NCBI RefSeq assembly: GCF_024362805.1
Contig: NZ_CP093299.1
Span: forward strand, 4,310,001 to 4,374,000
Length of the DNA stretch: 64,000 nucleotides
Direction: 5' to 3'
From: Salipaludibacillus sp. LMS25
Lineage (GTDB): Bacteria > Bacillota > Bacilli > Bacillales > Salisediminibacteriaceae
The notes beneath the pieces are model-generated. The model worked only from the letters and a program-made list of their open reading frames with translations, was not told where the DNA came from and ran no database searches. Position 1 is the first letter of the stretch. Each line of letters starts with the position of its first letter. Both the position numbers and the translations under genes were made by a program. Shown piece by piece: positions 56,142 to 64,000 of this stretch.

Positions 56142-56191
56142 TTGACCTTTACTGAACAGCGGTAGGTATAGTTTTTTATATATAAAACTAT
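56142..56191 (+). promoter_or_regulatory. Possible promoter and palindrome before the LuxR gene
   Basis: TTGACC (56142-56147) and TATAGT (56167-56172) are 19 bases apart, a wide spacing. Overlapping the second box is a palindrome, ATAGTTTT (56168-56175) and AAAACTAT (56184-56191), a possible operator for autoregulation. Confidence 0.35.
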
Positions 56192-56213
56192 TTGATTCTC
56201 ATAGAGGGGGAAA

Positions 56214-56915
56214 ATGACTATGTTCAGTACAAACGAGAGACTCCTGAAAACGATGCATTATAATGTGATGTTTACTGACCCGAAGAATTTATTTCCACAA
56301 CAAGTTATGAATGCCATTAGTGGTTGGTTAGAAACAAATTATATGAATAACCTCTCAGGATCATCTATATATAATAAGAAAAATTGGATATTTGTTATGG
56401 TTGAAGACTATGATGAAAAGACGTATGAGTCTCTTAAACATATTCAATTAAACACGCCTGATTCACCAACAGTACTTGTCGTAAAATCACCGATTAGCCA
56501 TGATATTTTAAATTTTTTGTCACTACCTTTGAACGGTCTTGTCACTTTAGAGTTTTTAACAGCTCATAGCCACCTTGTTATGGATGCTATTATGAAAAAT
56601 GGTGTCTTTCTTGAAACGAGTTTGCATCGCGATTTAAGCATCGCCATAGAAAACAAGAAAGCTTATACGACACCTATTAAACGATTCATTTTAAATGAAA
56701 AGAAGATCACAATTTCTTTAAATGAGCGTGACCGTCAAGTGCTTCAATTATTACTAGATGGACATAGTAATTCAGAGATTGCTCACAAACTTCATTTCGC
56801 TCGCTCCACCATCTCATCAATTATTAGTACATTACTAAAAAAGATGAAGGCAAACGATCGAACAGACGCGACGGTAAAAGCGATTCGTTTTGGATGGGTT
56901 GATGCTATCCGATAA
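56214..56915 (+). CDS. LuxR-family transcriptional regulator with degenerate N-terminal domain
   Basis: The 233-residue protein has a C-terminal LuxR/NarL helix-turn-helix (SLNERDRQVLQLLLDGHSNSEIAHKLHFARSTIS...), about residues 165-225. The N-terminal half resembles a response-regulator receiver in size but lacks the aspartate cluster and the expected phospho-acceptor pattern. No histidine kinase gene lies beside it. Two start codons fit (56214 and 56220); GAGG is 6 bases before the first. Confidence 0.8.
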   Translation: MTMFSTNERLLKTMHYNVMFTDPKNLFPQQVMNAISGWLETNYMNNLSGSSIYNKKNWIFVMVEDYDEKTYESLKHIQLNTPDSPTVLVVKSPISHDILNFLSLPLNGLVTLEFLTAHSHLVMDAIMKNGVFLETSLHRDLSIAIENKKAYTTPIKRFILNEKKITISLNERDRQVLQLLLDGHSNSEIAHKLHFARSTISSIISTLLKKMKANDRTDATVKAIRFGWVDAIR

Positions 56916-56969
56916 ACTTGTCATAACAAGCATTTTATTTACTAGTTTATTCATGATTTCTAAAGAATT

Positions 56970-57006
56970 AAGGGTGTCCAAAAATTCAACTTTGAGACAC
57001 CCTTTT
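56970..57006 (+). terminator. Terminator of the LuxR gene
   Basis: AAGGGTGTC pairs with GACACCCTT around an 18-base loop, ending in TTTTG, about 55 bases past the stop. Confidence 0.75.
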
Positions 57007-57260
57007 GTATTTCTCTAGAAATATGAGTACCACATAGCACCTTTTGAATTAGGAACTCCTTATTTGTACATGAATGTCATCATAAATATATTTTCTGTAA
57101 AACACGAATGATGCCTCTGGTCTCTGCTACAGATGACCGCTTTCCCCACAGCTTGTTTTCAGCTGTAACCACCTTAATTAAACTAACATGTTAAAAGAAA
57201 CAGTCAATATCATTCGTTTATTTCTGTGAAAATGTCCTTATGAATTGATTCAAAACCATC

Positions 57261-57402
57261 CTTCTATTAGTAAGAGTTTTCGTTCTCCTTCCACTGATTG
57301 ATAGTTGAGTGGATCAGGGCATTAGCATCCATTATCTCCCGCCTATATAGAGTTATCTCTACTCTCTATTTTCAGGCCCCAGTTTTTCGCACGGTTATCT
57401 GT
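57261..57402. repeat. Dispersed intergenic repeat, family B, copy 1
   Basis: Contains AGAGTTTTCGTTCTCCTTCC, CACTGATTGATAGTTGAGTG, GCCTATATAGAGTTATCTCT and CTCTCTATTTTCAGG, shared with 58674-58801 and 60873-61002. The initial stem is damaged (TTAGTAAGAG instead of CAGTGGGAG). The gap 57007-57260 before it shows only a short ACAGCT/AGCTGT hairpin near 57150. Confidence 0.8.
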
Positions 57403-57536
57403 GCTAGAGAAAGATTTTTATGTCTATTAATCACTCTCTAAGAAAACGATTAGAATGCATAGAAAATGAGCTAGGACATCTTCCTAACTCATAGTAGTGT
57501 AATTCAGCTGCATTTAAAATAGCACATTGCCTAAGA

Positions 57537-57621
57537 TTTATCCCACTCTTAAGGGTCCCATAAGTTAAACGAACAATCAGTGGGGGATGTAGGAAAACTC
57601 CCACTAATTGAAGCTTAGCTT
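57537..57621. repeat. Dispersed intergenic repeat, family A, inverted copy with deletion
   Basis: Read on the opposite strand it matches family A from AAGCTAAGCTTCAA through ACTGATTGTTCGTTTAACTT, then jumps to CTTAAGAGTGGGAT; about 70 bases of the middle are missing. It runs up to the pfkA stop codon. Confidence 0.82.
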
Positions 57622-58581
57622 TTATACCGATAAAATCTCCGTCATGTTTATCATATCGTGATTAAATGAGCGTGTTGCTTTTAGTGCCTCTCCAATATCC
57701 ATATGGAAAAGGGCGTTATTTTTTATTCCGATGACTTTATTTGTTTCTCCTGCCCTCAGTAATTCAACTGCCTTTATTCCCATCTTACTTGCTAAAATAC
57801 GATCAAATGATGTAGGATCTCCACCACGTTGAATGAAACCTAACACAGTCATTCTTGCATTCATTTCTGCTTTTTCTAATAATTCTTTTTGTAAATCAGC
57901 TGCTTTGCCTACCCCTTCAGCAAGTACTATAATATGATGTTCCTTCCCTCTTGCTTTTCCCGCCTTTAATTTAGTTACTACATGCTCAGTCGAGATCGGA
58001 TCTTCAGGAATCATAATGCTTTCTGCTCCTCCTGCTAATCCTGCATAAAGGGCAATATCACCGCAGTTTCTACCCATCACCTCAATTATCGTCGCTTTCT
58101 CATGTGAGGTAGACGTATCTCTTATTTTTGTAATCGCTTCTAAAACTGTATTGACAGCGGTGTCAAAACCAATCGTGTAATCTGTGTAATGAAGGTCATT
58201 ATCAATCGTTCCTGGTAGACCTATCGTTTTTATCCCCATATCACTTAGTTTTTTAGCCCCCTGAAAAGAGCCATCACCTCCAATGACGACTAAACCATCA
58301 ATTCCTTTCTCCTTCAAATTAGATAACGCTTTCATTCTCCCTTCTTTAGTTTTAAATTCTTCTGATCTAGAAGACTTTAAAATAGTTCCTCCTTTATGAA
58401 TGATATCCCCTACTGATGAGGGATCCATTTCTATGAAATCGCCTTCAATAAGACCGTGAAAACCACGATACACACCAAATATCTGGATCTCAAATACGAC
58501 TGCTGCCCTGACGACTGCTCTAATGGCTGCATTCATCCCCGGAGCATCTCCTCCACTAGTTAATACTGCAATTCGATTCAT
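57622..58581 (-). CDS. pfkA: ATP-dependent 6-phosphofructokinase
   Basis: PfkA phosphorylates fructose-6-phosphate in glycolysis. The 319-residue protein has LTSGGDAPGMNAAIRA, IGGDGSFQGAKKL, PGTIDNDLHYTDYTIGFDTA (catalytic Asp), EVMGRNCGDIALYAG and GFIQRGGDPTSFDR, all at normal positions. The ATG follows AGGGGAGAGG. Bacillus pfkA normally sits with pykA and accA; here it stands alone between repeats, so the genome may hold another copy. Confidence 0.96.
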   Translation of the reverse strand: MNRIAVLTSGGDAPGMNAAIRAVVRAAVVFEIQIFGVYRGFHGLIEGDFIEMDPSSVGDIIHKGGTILKSSRSEEFKTKEGRMKALSNLKEKGIDGLVVIGGDGSFQGAKKLSDMGIKTIGLPGTIDNDLHYTDYTIGFDTAVNTVLEAITKIRDTSTSHEKATIIEVMGRNCGDIALYAGLAGGAESIMIPEDPISTEHVVTKLKAGKARGKEHHIIVLAEGVGKAADLQKELLEKAEMNARMTVLGFIQRGGDPTSFDRILASKMGIKAVELLRAGETNKVIGIKNNALFHMDIGEALKATRSFNHDMINMTEILSV

Positions 58582-58673
58582 TTAGCCTCTCCCCTTTCGC
58601 CTATTAGTTGTCTGACATCTTACTTCAATATTACACTCAAACACCTCATAAATCTACGTTAAAATAAATCGAA

Positions 58674-58801
58674 CTATCAATCAGTGGAATTTTTTGTTCT
58701 TCTCCCACTAATTGTAGGTTGAGTGAATTAGTATCTCCGCCTATATAGAGTTATCTCTCCTCTCTATTTTCAGGCTGGCGTTTGTCGGACGGTTATCTGC
58801 G
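58674..58801. repeat. Dispersed intergenic repeat, family B, copy 2
   Basis: Shares ATCAGTGG, GTTCTTCTCCCACTAATTG, GGTTGAGTGAAT, GCCTATATAGAGTTATCTCT and CTCTATTTTCAGGC with the other B copies. It lies about 90 bases upstream of the pfkA start rather than at a gene's 3' end. It may mark the end of a gene now lost. Confidence 0.82.
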
Positions 58802-59039
58802 AGAAAATAATCAGCCTTTTTTCCTAGATGTTACCTCATGTGTTATGCCTCTATTTAGCGGGTATGGGTGTGAAATGAGGAAGGGAAGGATAACACGATT
58901 TAAACAACTCGATAATCTTTTCACCAAACCAGAAAAAGTCATAATAAGCCAATCAATTATAGGTAAGTTCCTACGACGGGCATACGGCACAAGTCCACCA
59001 TTTTTGGCCTATGAGAGCGTTTATAGTAGGGTGCAATTA

Positions 59040-59432
59040 AACGTGATTAATGGAATAGAAAATCCTCTGTGCTATTGAAGGAATGGATGTTTTCGAAGTA
59101 TAAGGAATCCCACCATGCTCTTTTTGCCACCACATTGGCTATGCCCCCTGATATTTATGACCTAACAAACTACCAGAAGGCATTCAAAGAACACTAGATG
59201 AAACCGTAGTTGTCCGAAGAATCATGTAACCAAACAGCTTTAGAGTAAAATCTCAAACTAATATTACTTTTACTCCCCTTAATGATGGACAACACGAAGC
59301 TTTTAGAGTAGCCAGTGACTCTGTGCTTGAAATTGATACGTTGATGAGACAAGTACTGAAATACTAGAAAGACTGTCAAGAAGACATGGCATTGGTGGAA
59401 AAAGTGTATGAACATTTAACGAGTCCTTTATA
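59040..59432 (+). pseudogene. Possible decayed gene, family unknown
   Basis: Frames read coding-like peptides: LLKEWMFSKYKESHHALFAT, continuing TLAMPPDIYDLTNYQKAFKEH, then in another frame NDGQHEAFRVASDSVLEIDT and, past a stop, KDCQEDMALVEKVYEHLTSP. At least one frameshift and two stops interrupt it. I cannot name the family, and the stretch may not have been a gene. The DNA between 58802 and 59040 shows nothing else. Confidence 0.35.
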
Positions 59433-59501
59433 ATATGGATGAGCTATTTTGCACATACTAACTAAAGAAACCATGGATAAGTCAATTTAAAGGAGTATAT
59501 T

Positions 59502-60563
59502 ATGCTAAGCCAACGTCGCCTACGGGATTATGGTGTTAAAATCGGCAAATTAGAACCGGGAATACTCAATTCTATTACAGATGTTAAAGGGGTTAAAGTA
59601 GGGCACAAAACCCTCTCCAATAAACAGATGCAAACAGGTGTAACAGCTATTATTCCTCATGGAGGAAATATTTTTTTAGATAAATTTAAAGCAGCTAGTT
59701 ATATTATAAATGGCTACGGTAAATCCACTGGCTTAATGCAACTTAACGAGCTTGGCACTATTGAAACGCCTATCATTTTAACGAATACGTTGAATGTAGG
59801 TGTAGCAGCAGATGGCCTCGTGGAGTACATGTTAAGTCACAATCAAGAAATTGGAGACACAACAGGTACAGTCAACCCGGTCATTTGTGAATGTAATGAT
59901 ATGCAGTTAAACGATATTAGACAAAAATACGTCCAAAAACAGGATGTGATAGAGGCTATTCAAACGGCTTCTTCTCACTTTCTTGAAGGGTCTGTAGGTG
60001 CCGGTAGAGGTATGGTCTGTTACACATTAAAAGGGGGGATTGGGACTGCCTCTCGGACAATACTTCTTCCCTATGGCTCATACACTTTAGGTGTCCTAGT
60101 CTTAACAAACTTTGGCCAACTTCCTGACCTGTCATTGAATGGACGGTCTCTTGGAAAAGAGTTATTGCAAGAAACAGAAGAAAATGTCACGTTGAAAGAT
60201 AAAGGGTCTATCGTCATTATTGTCGCCACTGACCTTCCAGTCTCTCAACGTCAGCTTCAGAGAATCATTAAACGGAGTGTCACTGGTTTATCTCGAACAG
60301 GAGCAAACTTAGCAAACGGTAGTGGGGATGTTGTCATCGGTTTCTCCACAGCGACTAAAATACCTCACCATAAAAACAACAGCTTAATAAAATTGCACAT
60401 TATCCATGATGATGATTTAGACATCCCTTTTAAGGCAGTTGGAGAAGCAACTGAGGAAGCCATTCTGAATTCGCTTATGACTGCTGAAGCAGTTAAAGGG
60501 AAAAACGGGACCTCTCGGCCAGCACTCAGTGATTTAGTGAAAAAAAATGCCATCACGTTGTAA
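59502..60563 (+). CDS. P1-family (DmpA/BapA-like) peptidase
   Basis: A 353-residue self-processing N-terminal nucleophile hydrolase (S58). The cleavage/nucleophile site is Gly235-Ser236 in KDKGSIVIIVATDLPVS, with GSVGAGRGMVCYTLKGGIGTASR upstream, as in DmpA. Such enzymes cleave N-terminal D- or beta-amino acids from peptides; substrate unproved. The ATG follows AAAGGAG. It is a single gene with no partner. Confidence 0.92.
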   Translation: MLSQRRLRDYGVKIGKLEPGILNSITDVKGVKVGHKTLSNKQMQTGVTAIIPHGGNIFLDKFKAASYIINGYGKSTGLMQLNELGTIETPIILTNTLNVGVAADGLVEYMLSHNQEIGDTTGTVNPVICECNDMQLNDIRQKYVQKQDVIEAIQTASSHFLEGSVGAGRGMVCYTLKGGIGTASRTILLPYGSYTLGVLVLTNFGQLPDLSLNGRSLGKELLQETEENVTLKDKGSIVIIVATDLPVSQRQLQRIIKRSVTGLSRTGANLANGSGDVVIGFSTATKIPHHKNNSLIKLHIIHDDDLDIPFKAVGEATEEAILNSLMTAEAVKGKNGTSRPALSDLVKKNAITL

Positions 60564-60872
60564 AAGCATTACTATTCAAGGCATTGTTATGTAAAGCTTC
60601 ATCAAATAAACGTGAGCAACTCTCATAGAACGAGAGCCGCACACCTTCTCCATTTGTGACCATTTAATGTGAAAAAAAGGACTTGTTTCACTAATAAGAA
60701 AGGAGACACTCTCTGTTATCGATAACGTTTTCGCTTGAGCTAGAATGCTTTATCAGTGATGCCTGAACTAAGAATCAGGGAACGGTAAACTGTATTGATC
60801 ACTCATGATGAAGCCCCTGTATCCTTGGCATAACCTTAACACTTCTATGAGCTTCCATTTTTAATACCGTAA
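60564..60872. other. Intergenic stretch with no recognised feature
   Basis: I see a weak inverted repeat (CGTGAGCAACTCTCATAGAA / CGAGAGCCGC) near 60611 but no T run, no gene and no match to the repeat families before 60873. Confidence 0.4.
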
Positions 60873-61002
60873 AACGCCCCTTCACTCAGTGGGAGTTTTC
60901 GTTCTTCTCCCACTGAGTGATAGTTGAGTGAACCTGGACATTAGCCTCCGTTATCTCTGCTCTCTATTTTCAGGCGAGAGTTTTACTGGCGATTATCTGT
61001 GA
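60873..61002. repeat. Dispersed intergenic repeat, family B, copy 3
   Basis: Best-preserved B copy: a hairpin CACTCAGTGGGAG/CTCCCACTGAGTG around TTTTCGTTCTT, then TAGTTGAGTGAACC, TCTCTGCTCTCTATTTTCAGG and TTTACTGGCGATTATCTG. It lies at the 3' end of the leftward carboxypeptidase gene, overlapping its last codons. Confidence 0.88.
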
Positions 61003-62507
61003 TACACACTCCGATACTTTTCCTGCAAATAGGTAATGAGGTGATCGGGGTTCAATTTTTCACCCGTAGCTTCATACAAAAGTTCTAGCGGCTCCTTACT
61101 TTTGCCAAATTGGTGAATATGAGTGGTTAACCACGCCTTGATTGGACTTAAATCACCTTGGTGAAGCAACTTGTCGAAATTAGGTATATCTTTAATCATA
61201 GCGTTTTTTAATTGCGCGGCATAAATATAACCAAGAGCATAGGATGGGAAATAACCGAACATTCCCCCAGGCCAATGAACATCTTGAAGTACACCTTCAC
61301 CATCATGGGCCGGTTCAATACCAAGTAACTCTTTCATTTTGTTATTCCATGCTTTCGGAAGATCGGATACTTCTAATTCCCCATTAATTAACGCTTTCTC
61401 AAGCTCGTAACGTAAAATAATATGCAATGAATAACTCATTTCATCTGCTTCAATTCGAATAAGGGAAGGTCTAGCAACATTTATCCCTCGGTAAAAATCT
61501 TCTAAACGGACCTTATCAAATTGACCATCAGAAAAAGTTTTTAAGGTGTCAAAGTTATGTTCCCAAAAGGCATAATGACGACCTACAAAATTCTCCCAAA
61601 ATAAAGATTGAGATTCGTGGATACCCATGGAAGTCCCAGTGCATAAGGGTGTATTGATCAATTCCTCAGCAATATTCTGTTCATAAAGGGCATGACCACC
61701 TTCATGAATCGTACCGAAAACAGCTGTTCGAAAGTCATGCTCATCATATTTTGTCGTCACTCGCACATCATATGGATTTAAACCGATTGCAAAAGGATGA
61801 ACCGTTTTATCTAACCTTCCAGCTTCAAAATCATAACCCATTTTCTCTAAAATGTGGCGACTGAGTGCTGCTTGATTTTCTTCTGGAAAAAAGTTAAAGA
61901 GGAACCCTGTCTCTGGTTGATGAGGTGCATCCATTACCTCTTTTAAAAGGGGGACGAGTGCCTCTTTCAATTTGCCAAAAACATCATCAATAACGTCCAC
62001 TGTTAAGCCCGGCTCGTAATCGTCTAACAGCGCATTATATTTATTCCCTTCATAGCCTTTCCACTCCGTATACTTGCGATTGTACGCTACTATTTTTTCT
62101 AAGTAAGGTTTAAACCCCTCAAAATCAGCCTCTTTCTTAGCCTTCTCCCACGCAGACTCTGCTTGTGACGTTAAAATAACATACGCTTTATACTCTTCTG
62201 GAGGGATGTTTTTAAATTTAATTAGCTGCTTTTCACATTCTTTAGCCGTCTTTTTTGTTAAATCATGAAGACTTTCCCATATCTTTTCTTTACGAAGTTC
62301 AGTTAAAAAATGTTGCATCTCTTCTGATACTGACATGTTAAAGAACTCTGACGAAAGTGAACCTAGAACTTCAGAGCGTTGCGCCACCCCTTTTTTCGGC
62401 GCTCCAGTTCTCAAATCCCAAGCGATGAGACTAGCAGCCTCTTTGTAGTGCCCCATCTTCTTGACGTAATTCATAAATTCTTCTTCTAACGTTAATGTGG
62501 TTGGCAT
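60993..62507 (-). CDS. M32-family metallocarboxypeptidase (Taq-type)
   Basis: The 504-residue zinc carboxypeptidase has HEGGH (about residues 266-270, in FGTIHEGGHALYEQN) and a third ligand region SLFWENFVGR with HESQSLFWEN. These are diagnostic of the M32 (Taq/YpwA) family, which trims C-terminal residues. AAAGGGGAT precedes the ATG. Its 3' end overlaps intergenic repeat B3, so the last residues are repeat-encoded. Confidence 0.94.
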   Translation of the reverse strand: MPTTLTLEEEFMNYVKKMGHYKEAASLIAWDLRTGAPKKGVAQRSEVLGSLSSEFFNMSVSEEMQHFLTELRKEKIWESLHDLTKKTAKECEKQLIKFKNIPPEEYKAYVILTSQAESAWEKAKKEADFEGFKPYLEKIVAYNRKYTEWKGYEGNKYNALLDDYEPGLTVDVIDDVFGKLKEALVPLLKEVMDAPHQPETGFLFNFFPEENQAALSRHILEKMGYDFEAGRLDKTVHPFAIGLNPYDVRVTTKYDEHDFRTAVFGTIHEGGHALYEQNIAEELINTPLCTGTSMGIHESQSLFWENFVGRHYAFWEHNFDTLKTFSDGQFDKVRLEDFYRGINVARPSLIRIEADEMSYSLHIILRYELEKALINGELEVSDLPKAWNNKMKELLGIEPAHDGEGVLQDVHWPGGMFGYFPSYALGYIYAAQLKNAMIKDIPNFDKLLHQGDLSPIKAWLTTHIHQFGKSKEPLELLYEATGEKLNPDHLITYLQEKYRSVYHR

Positions 62508-62610
62508 TCTTGCTTATCCCCTTTCAGCAAAATATGAATAATGTAAGATCTATCCGTTTTATCATACCGTTTCCATTGAAAAAATGCACCTCATAAGGAA
62601 GGCTCATGTC

Positions 62611-62640
62611 TTTAAAAAGACGAAGAAGATTGGTTATAAT
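62611..62640 (+). promoter_or_regulatory. Possible promoter of the YneR-like gene
   Basis: TTTAAA and a perfect TATAAT, 18 bases apart, about 40 bases before the start codon. The -35 box is weak. Confidence 0.45.
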
Positions 62641-62679
62641 AAATATAGGTATTAAGCGTAAGAAAGGATGTGTCATGCC

Positions 62680-62982
62680 ATGACTTTTACAATAACTGAA
62701 CAAGCTGCGTCTTTTTACAAAAAAGAATTGAATCTCAATAAAGGAGACTCAATCTCCTTTTATGTCCGAGTTGGGGGCGTTGGATCAGGCGGTTTCTCTG
62801 CTGGGCTGTATAAAGGTAAACCAGACATTGACTATACGAGTGTGGAAAAACAGGACATTACCTTCTGTATTCATAAGGATGATATGTGGTATTTCGATGG
62901 GATGACGATTGATTATCATGACGATTATAATGAAGTGACGTTTGAAAACAGCCGAATAGGCAGTGTCATAAATCCACAATAA
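62680..62982 (+). CDS. yneR: HesB/IscA-like protein YneR
   Basis: A 100-residue protein of the HesB-like fold (FTITEQAASFYKKEL, ISFYVRVGGVG, GGFSAGLYKG, and a final FENSRIG). It lacks the three cysteines that IscA-type proteins use to bind iron-sulfur clusters, as in the YneR branch, so it is probably not a cluster carrier. I start at ATG 62680 by family homology; ATG 62668 is in frame but lies in the ribosome site region. Confidence 0.85.
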   Translation: MTFTITEQAASFYKKELNLNKGDSISFYVRVGGVGSGGFSAGLYKGKPDIDYTSVEKQDITFCIHKDDMWYFDGMTIDYHDDYNEVTFENSRIGSVINPQ

Positions 62983-63013
62983 AAACGGGAAAAGTGGCTC
63001 TTCTCCCGTTTTA
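62982..63013. terminator. Shared terminator between yneR and moaA
   Basis: AAAACGGGA pairs with TCCCGTTTT (13-base loop), T runs on both sides, so it can serve both converging genes. Confidence 0.85.
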
Positions 63014-63017
63014 TTCG

Positions 63018-64000
63018 TCATCCACCGATTTGTGACATTTCAATTTTTTTAAGCTGCTTTTTATCGGTATGTTTTAACCGCTCTTCTGAGTAACGATCAT
63101 CTCGCTTCTCCCAAATCCTCTTAACAAAGGCAGCTATCTCCTCATCAGTAGCCCCTGAACGGAGGACCTCTCGCACATCGTGCCCGCCGCTAGAAAATAA
63201 GCATGTCACAAGCTTGCCATCAGCGGATAAACGGGCTCGGGAGCAACTGGCACAAAAAGCATCCGTTACAGAAGAAATAATCCCAATTTCCTGCCCATTT
63301 TCTTTAAATTTAAAGCGATCAGCCACTTCTCCTACATAGTTAGGCGCCACTGGCTCTAGAGGAAACTCTTTGTTTATCATGTCAAATATCTCGTGTTTAC
63401 TTATAACGTGGTCTAACGTCCAACCGTTCGAATTACCCACGTCCATATATTCAATGTAGCGGAGAATAACAGAGGTATCTTTAAAAAAACGCGCCATTGG
63501 AAGAATATCTTTCTCATTCATGCCACGTTTTACAACCATGTTAATTTTTACATTGAGTCCAGCCTGATGAGCTGCTTCAATCCCTTCAAGTACTTTATGA
63601 ACACCTACTCCCCTATCGTTTATCGCCATAAACGTGTCATCATCTAAAGAATCTAGACTGATCGTCACCCGTTTTAAACCGGCCTGCTTCAGCTCCTCAG
63701 CATATTTCGGTAAAAAAACACCGTTCGTTGTCATGGCGATATCGTCAACACCTTCAATTGCGTGTAACATAGCAATAAGAGTTGAGAGGTTCTGACGCAT
63801 TAAAGGCTCGCCACCAGTAATACGCAGTTTTTTAACACCTCTATTGGCTAATACCGCTGCGAATCTTGTAATCTCTTCAAATGTAAGAATTTCATTTTTG
63901 GGTAAAAATTTAATATACTTATCGAAAATTTCCGCTGGCATACAGTAGCGACAGCGAAAATTGCACCTGTCTGTGACAGAAATGCGTAAGTCTTTTAGAG
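63018..64000 (-). CDS. moaA: GTP 3',8-cyclase, 5' end outside window
   Basis: MoaA is the radical-SAM enzyme that starts molybdenum cofactor synthesis from GTP. The leftward frame is open to the window edge and contains CNFRCRYC, the N-terminal cluster motif, plus the [10 protein letters not shown] and [11 protein letters not shown] blocks. The C-terminal cluster is [21 protein letters not shown] (Cys-x2-Cys-x13-Cys). Only the first few residues and the start lie outside. Its length agrees with the family. Confidence 0.96.
   Translation of the reverse strand, partial: LKDLRISVTDRCNFRCRYCMPAEIFDKYIKFLPKNEILTFEEITRFAAVLANRGVKKLRITGGEPLMRQNLSTLIAMLHAIEGVDDIAMTTNGVFLPKYAEELKQAGLKRVTISLDSLDDDTFMAINDRGVGVHKVLEGIEAAHQAGLNVKINMVVKRGMNEKDILPMARFFKDTSVILRYIEYMDVGNSNGWTLDHVISKHEIFDMINKEFPLEPVAPNYVGEVADRFKFKENGQEIGIISSVTDAFCASCSRARLSADGKLVTCLFSSGGHDVREVLRSGATDEEIAAFVKRIWEKRDDRYSEERLKHTDKKQLKKIEMSQIGG

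Noticed and set aside
58782..59078. 98-residue rightward ORF starting in repeat B2
   Set aside because: It begins within repeat sequence, lacks a ribosome site and resembles no family.
881..61002. CRISPR array interpretation of the dispersed repeats
   Set aside because: Copies are 85-155 nt, kilobases apart, variable and not regularly spaced, and no cas genes are present.
1..64000. tRNA, rRNA or replication origin
   Set aside because: I found no cloverleaf with a TTCGA arm, no rRNA motif and no DnaA-box cluster.

Overview
The window is low-GC Firmicute chromosome, almost certainly Bacillaceae. Purine-rich GGAGG ribosome binding sites, sigma-A type promoters, U-tailed hairpin terminators and an exopolysaccharide cluster ordered like Bacillus subtilis eps all point there. 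Species cannot be fixed from sequence alone; several features (Na+/alanine symporter, dispersed intergenic repeats) would suit a soil or alkaliphilic/halotolerant genus.

Layout. 0-5 kb: the 3' part of dapA, a GNAT acetyltransferase, then pflB and pflA with a Rex/Fnr-type palindrome upstream of pflB. 5-15 kb: an accessory region. It holds an intact leftward LXG polymorphic-toxin operon like ywqHIJKL (DUF4176 protein, two small helical partners, LXG-YwqJ deaminase toxin, YwqK antitoxin, a small ORF, endonuclease V). Next to it are two fragments of a second LXG gene (5.2 kb and 10.1 kb) that read as one gene split by a 4.75 kb block. The block carries adaA, ogt and an amino-acid permease, the permease interrupted by a complete IS256-family element with an 8-bp target duplication, plus a frameshifted thermonuclease gene. 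An IS3-family remnant also lies here.

15-45.5 kb: an AI-2E family membrane protein, then a leftward exopolysaccharide cluster of about 27 genes. From its promoter it runs epsA, epsB, an EAR-type RNA element, epsC, epsD, epsF, a GT2, epsG, epsM, epsN, a SinR-like repressor, a SAF-domain dehydrogenase, a series of GT4 and GT2 glycosyltransferases with tagB/tagD-like genes, a PglK-like ABC flippase, galE, rmlA, rmlB, rmlC, an EpsL-like initiating sugar transferase and a metallophosphoesterase. EpsC/N/M/L should make a bacillosamine-type first sugar on undecaprenyl phosphate; the other genes supply dTDP-6-deoxyhexose, UDP-galactose and CDP-glycerol.

45.5-64 kb: mostly housekeeping genes. These are a Na+/alanine symporter, a divergent PRPP synthetase paralogue, a UbiD decarboxylase, pssA, a GT4 glycosyltransferase, an alpha/beta hydrolase, a short-chain dehydrogenase, a YteA zinc-finger protein, a LuxR-type regulator, 6-phosphofructokinase, a P1 (DmpA) peptidase, an M32 carboxypeptidase, a YneR/HesB-like protein and the 3' part of moaA.

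A family of 85-155-nt structured intergenic repeats occurs seven times and abuts or overlaps the stop codons of five leftward genes. The most rewarding places to look are the split toxin gene, the deaminase/endonuclease V operon, the EAR element with its cognate terminator, an 18-bp sequence shared by the epsA promoter and the epsB-epsC gap, and the intergenic repeats.
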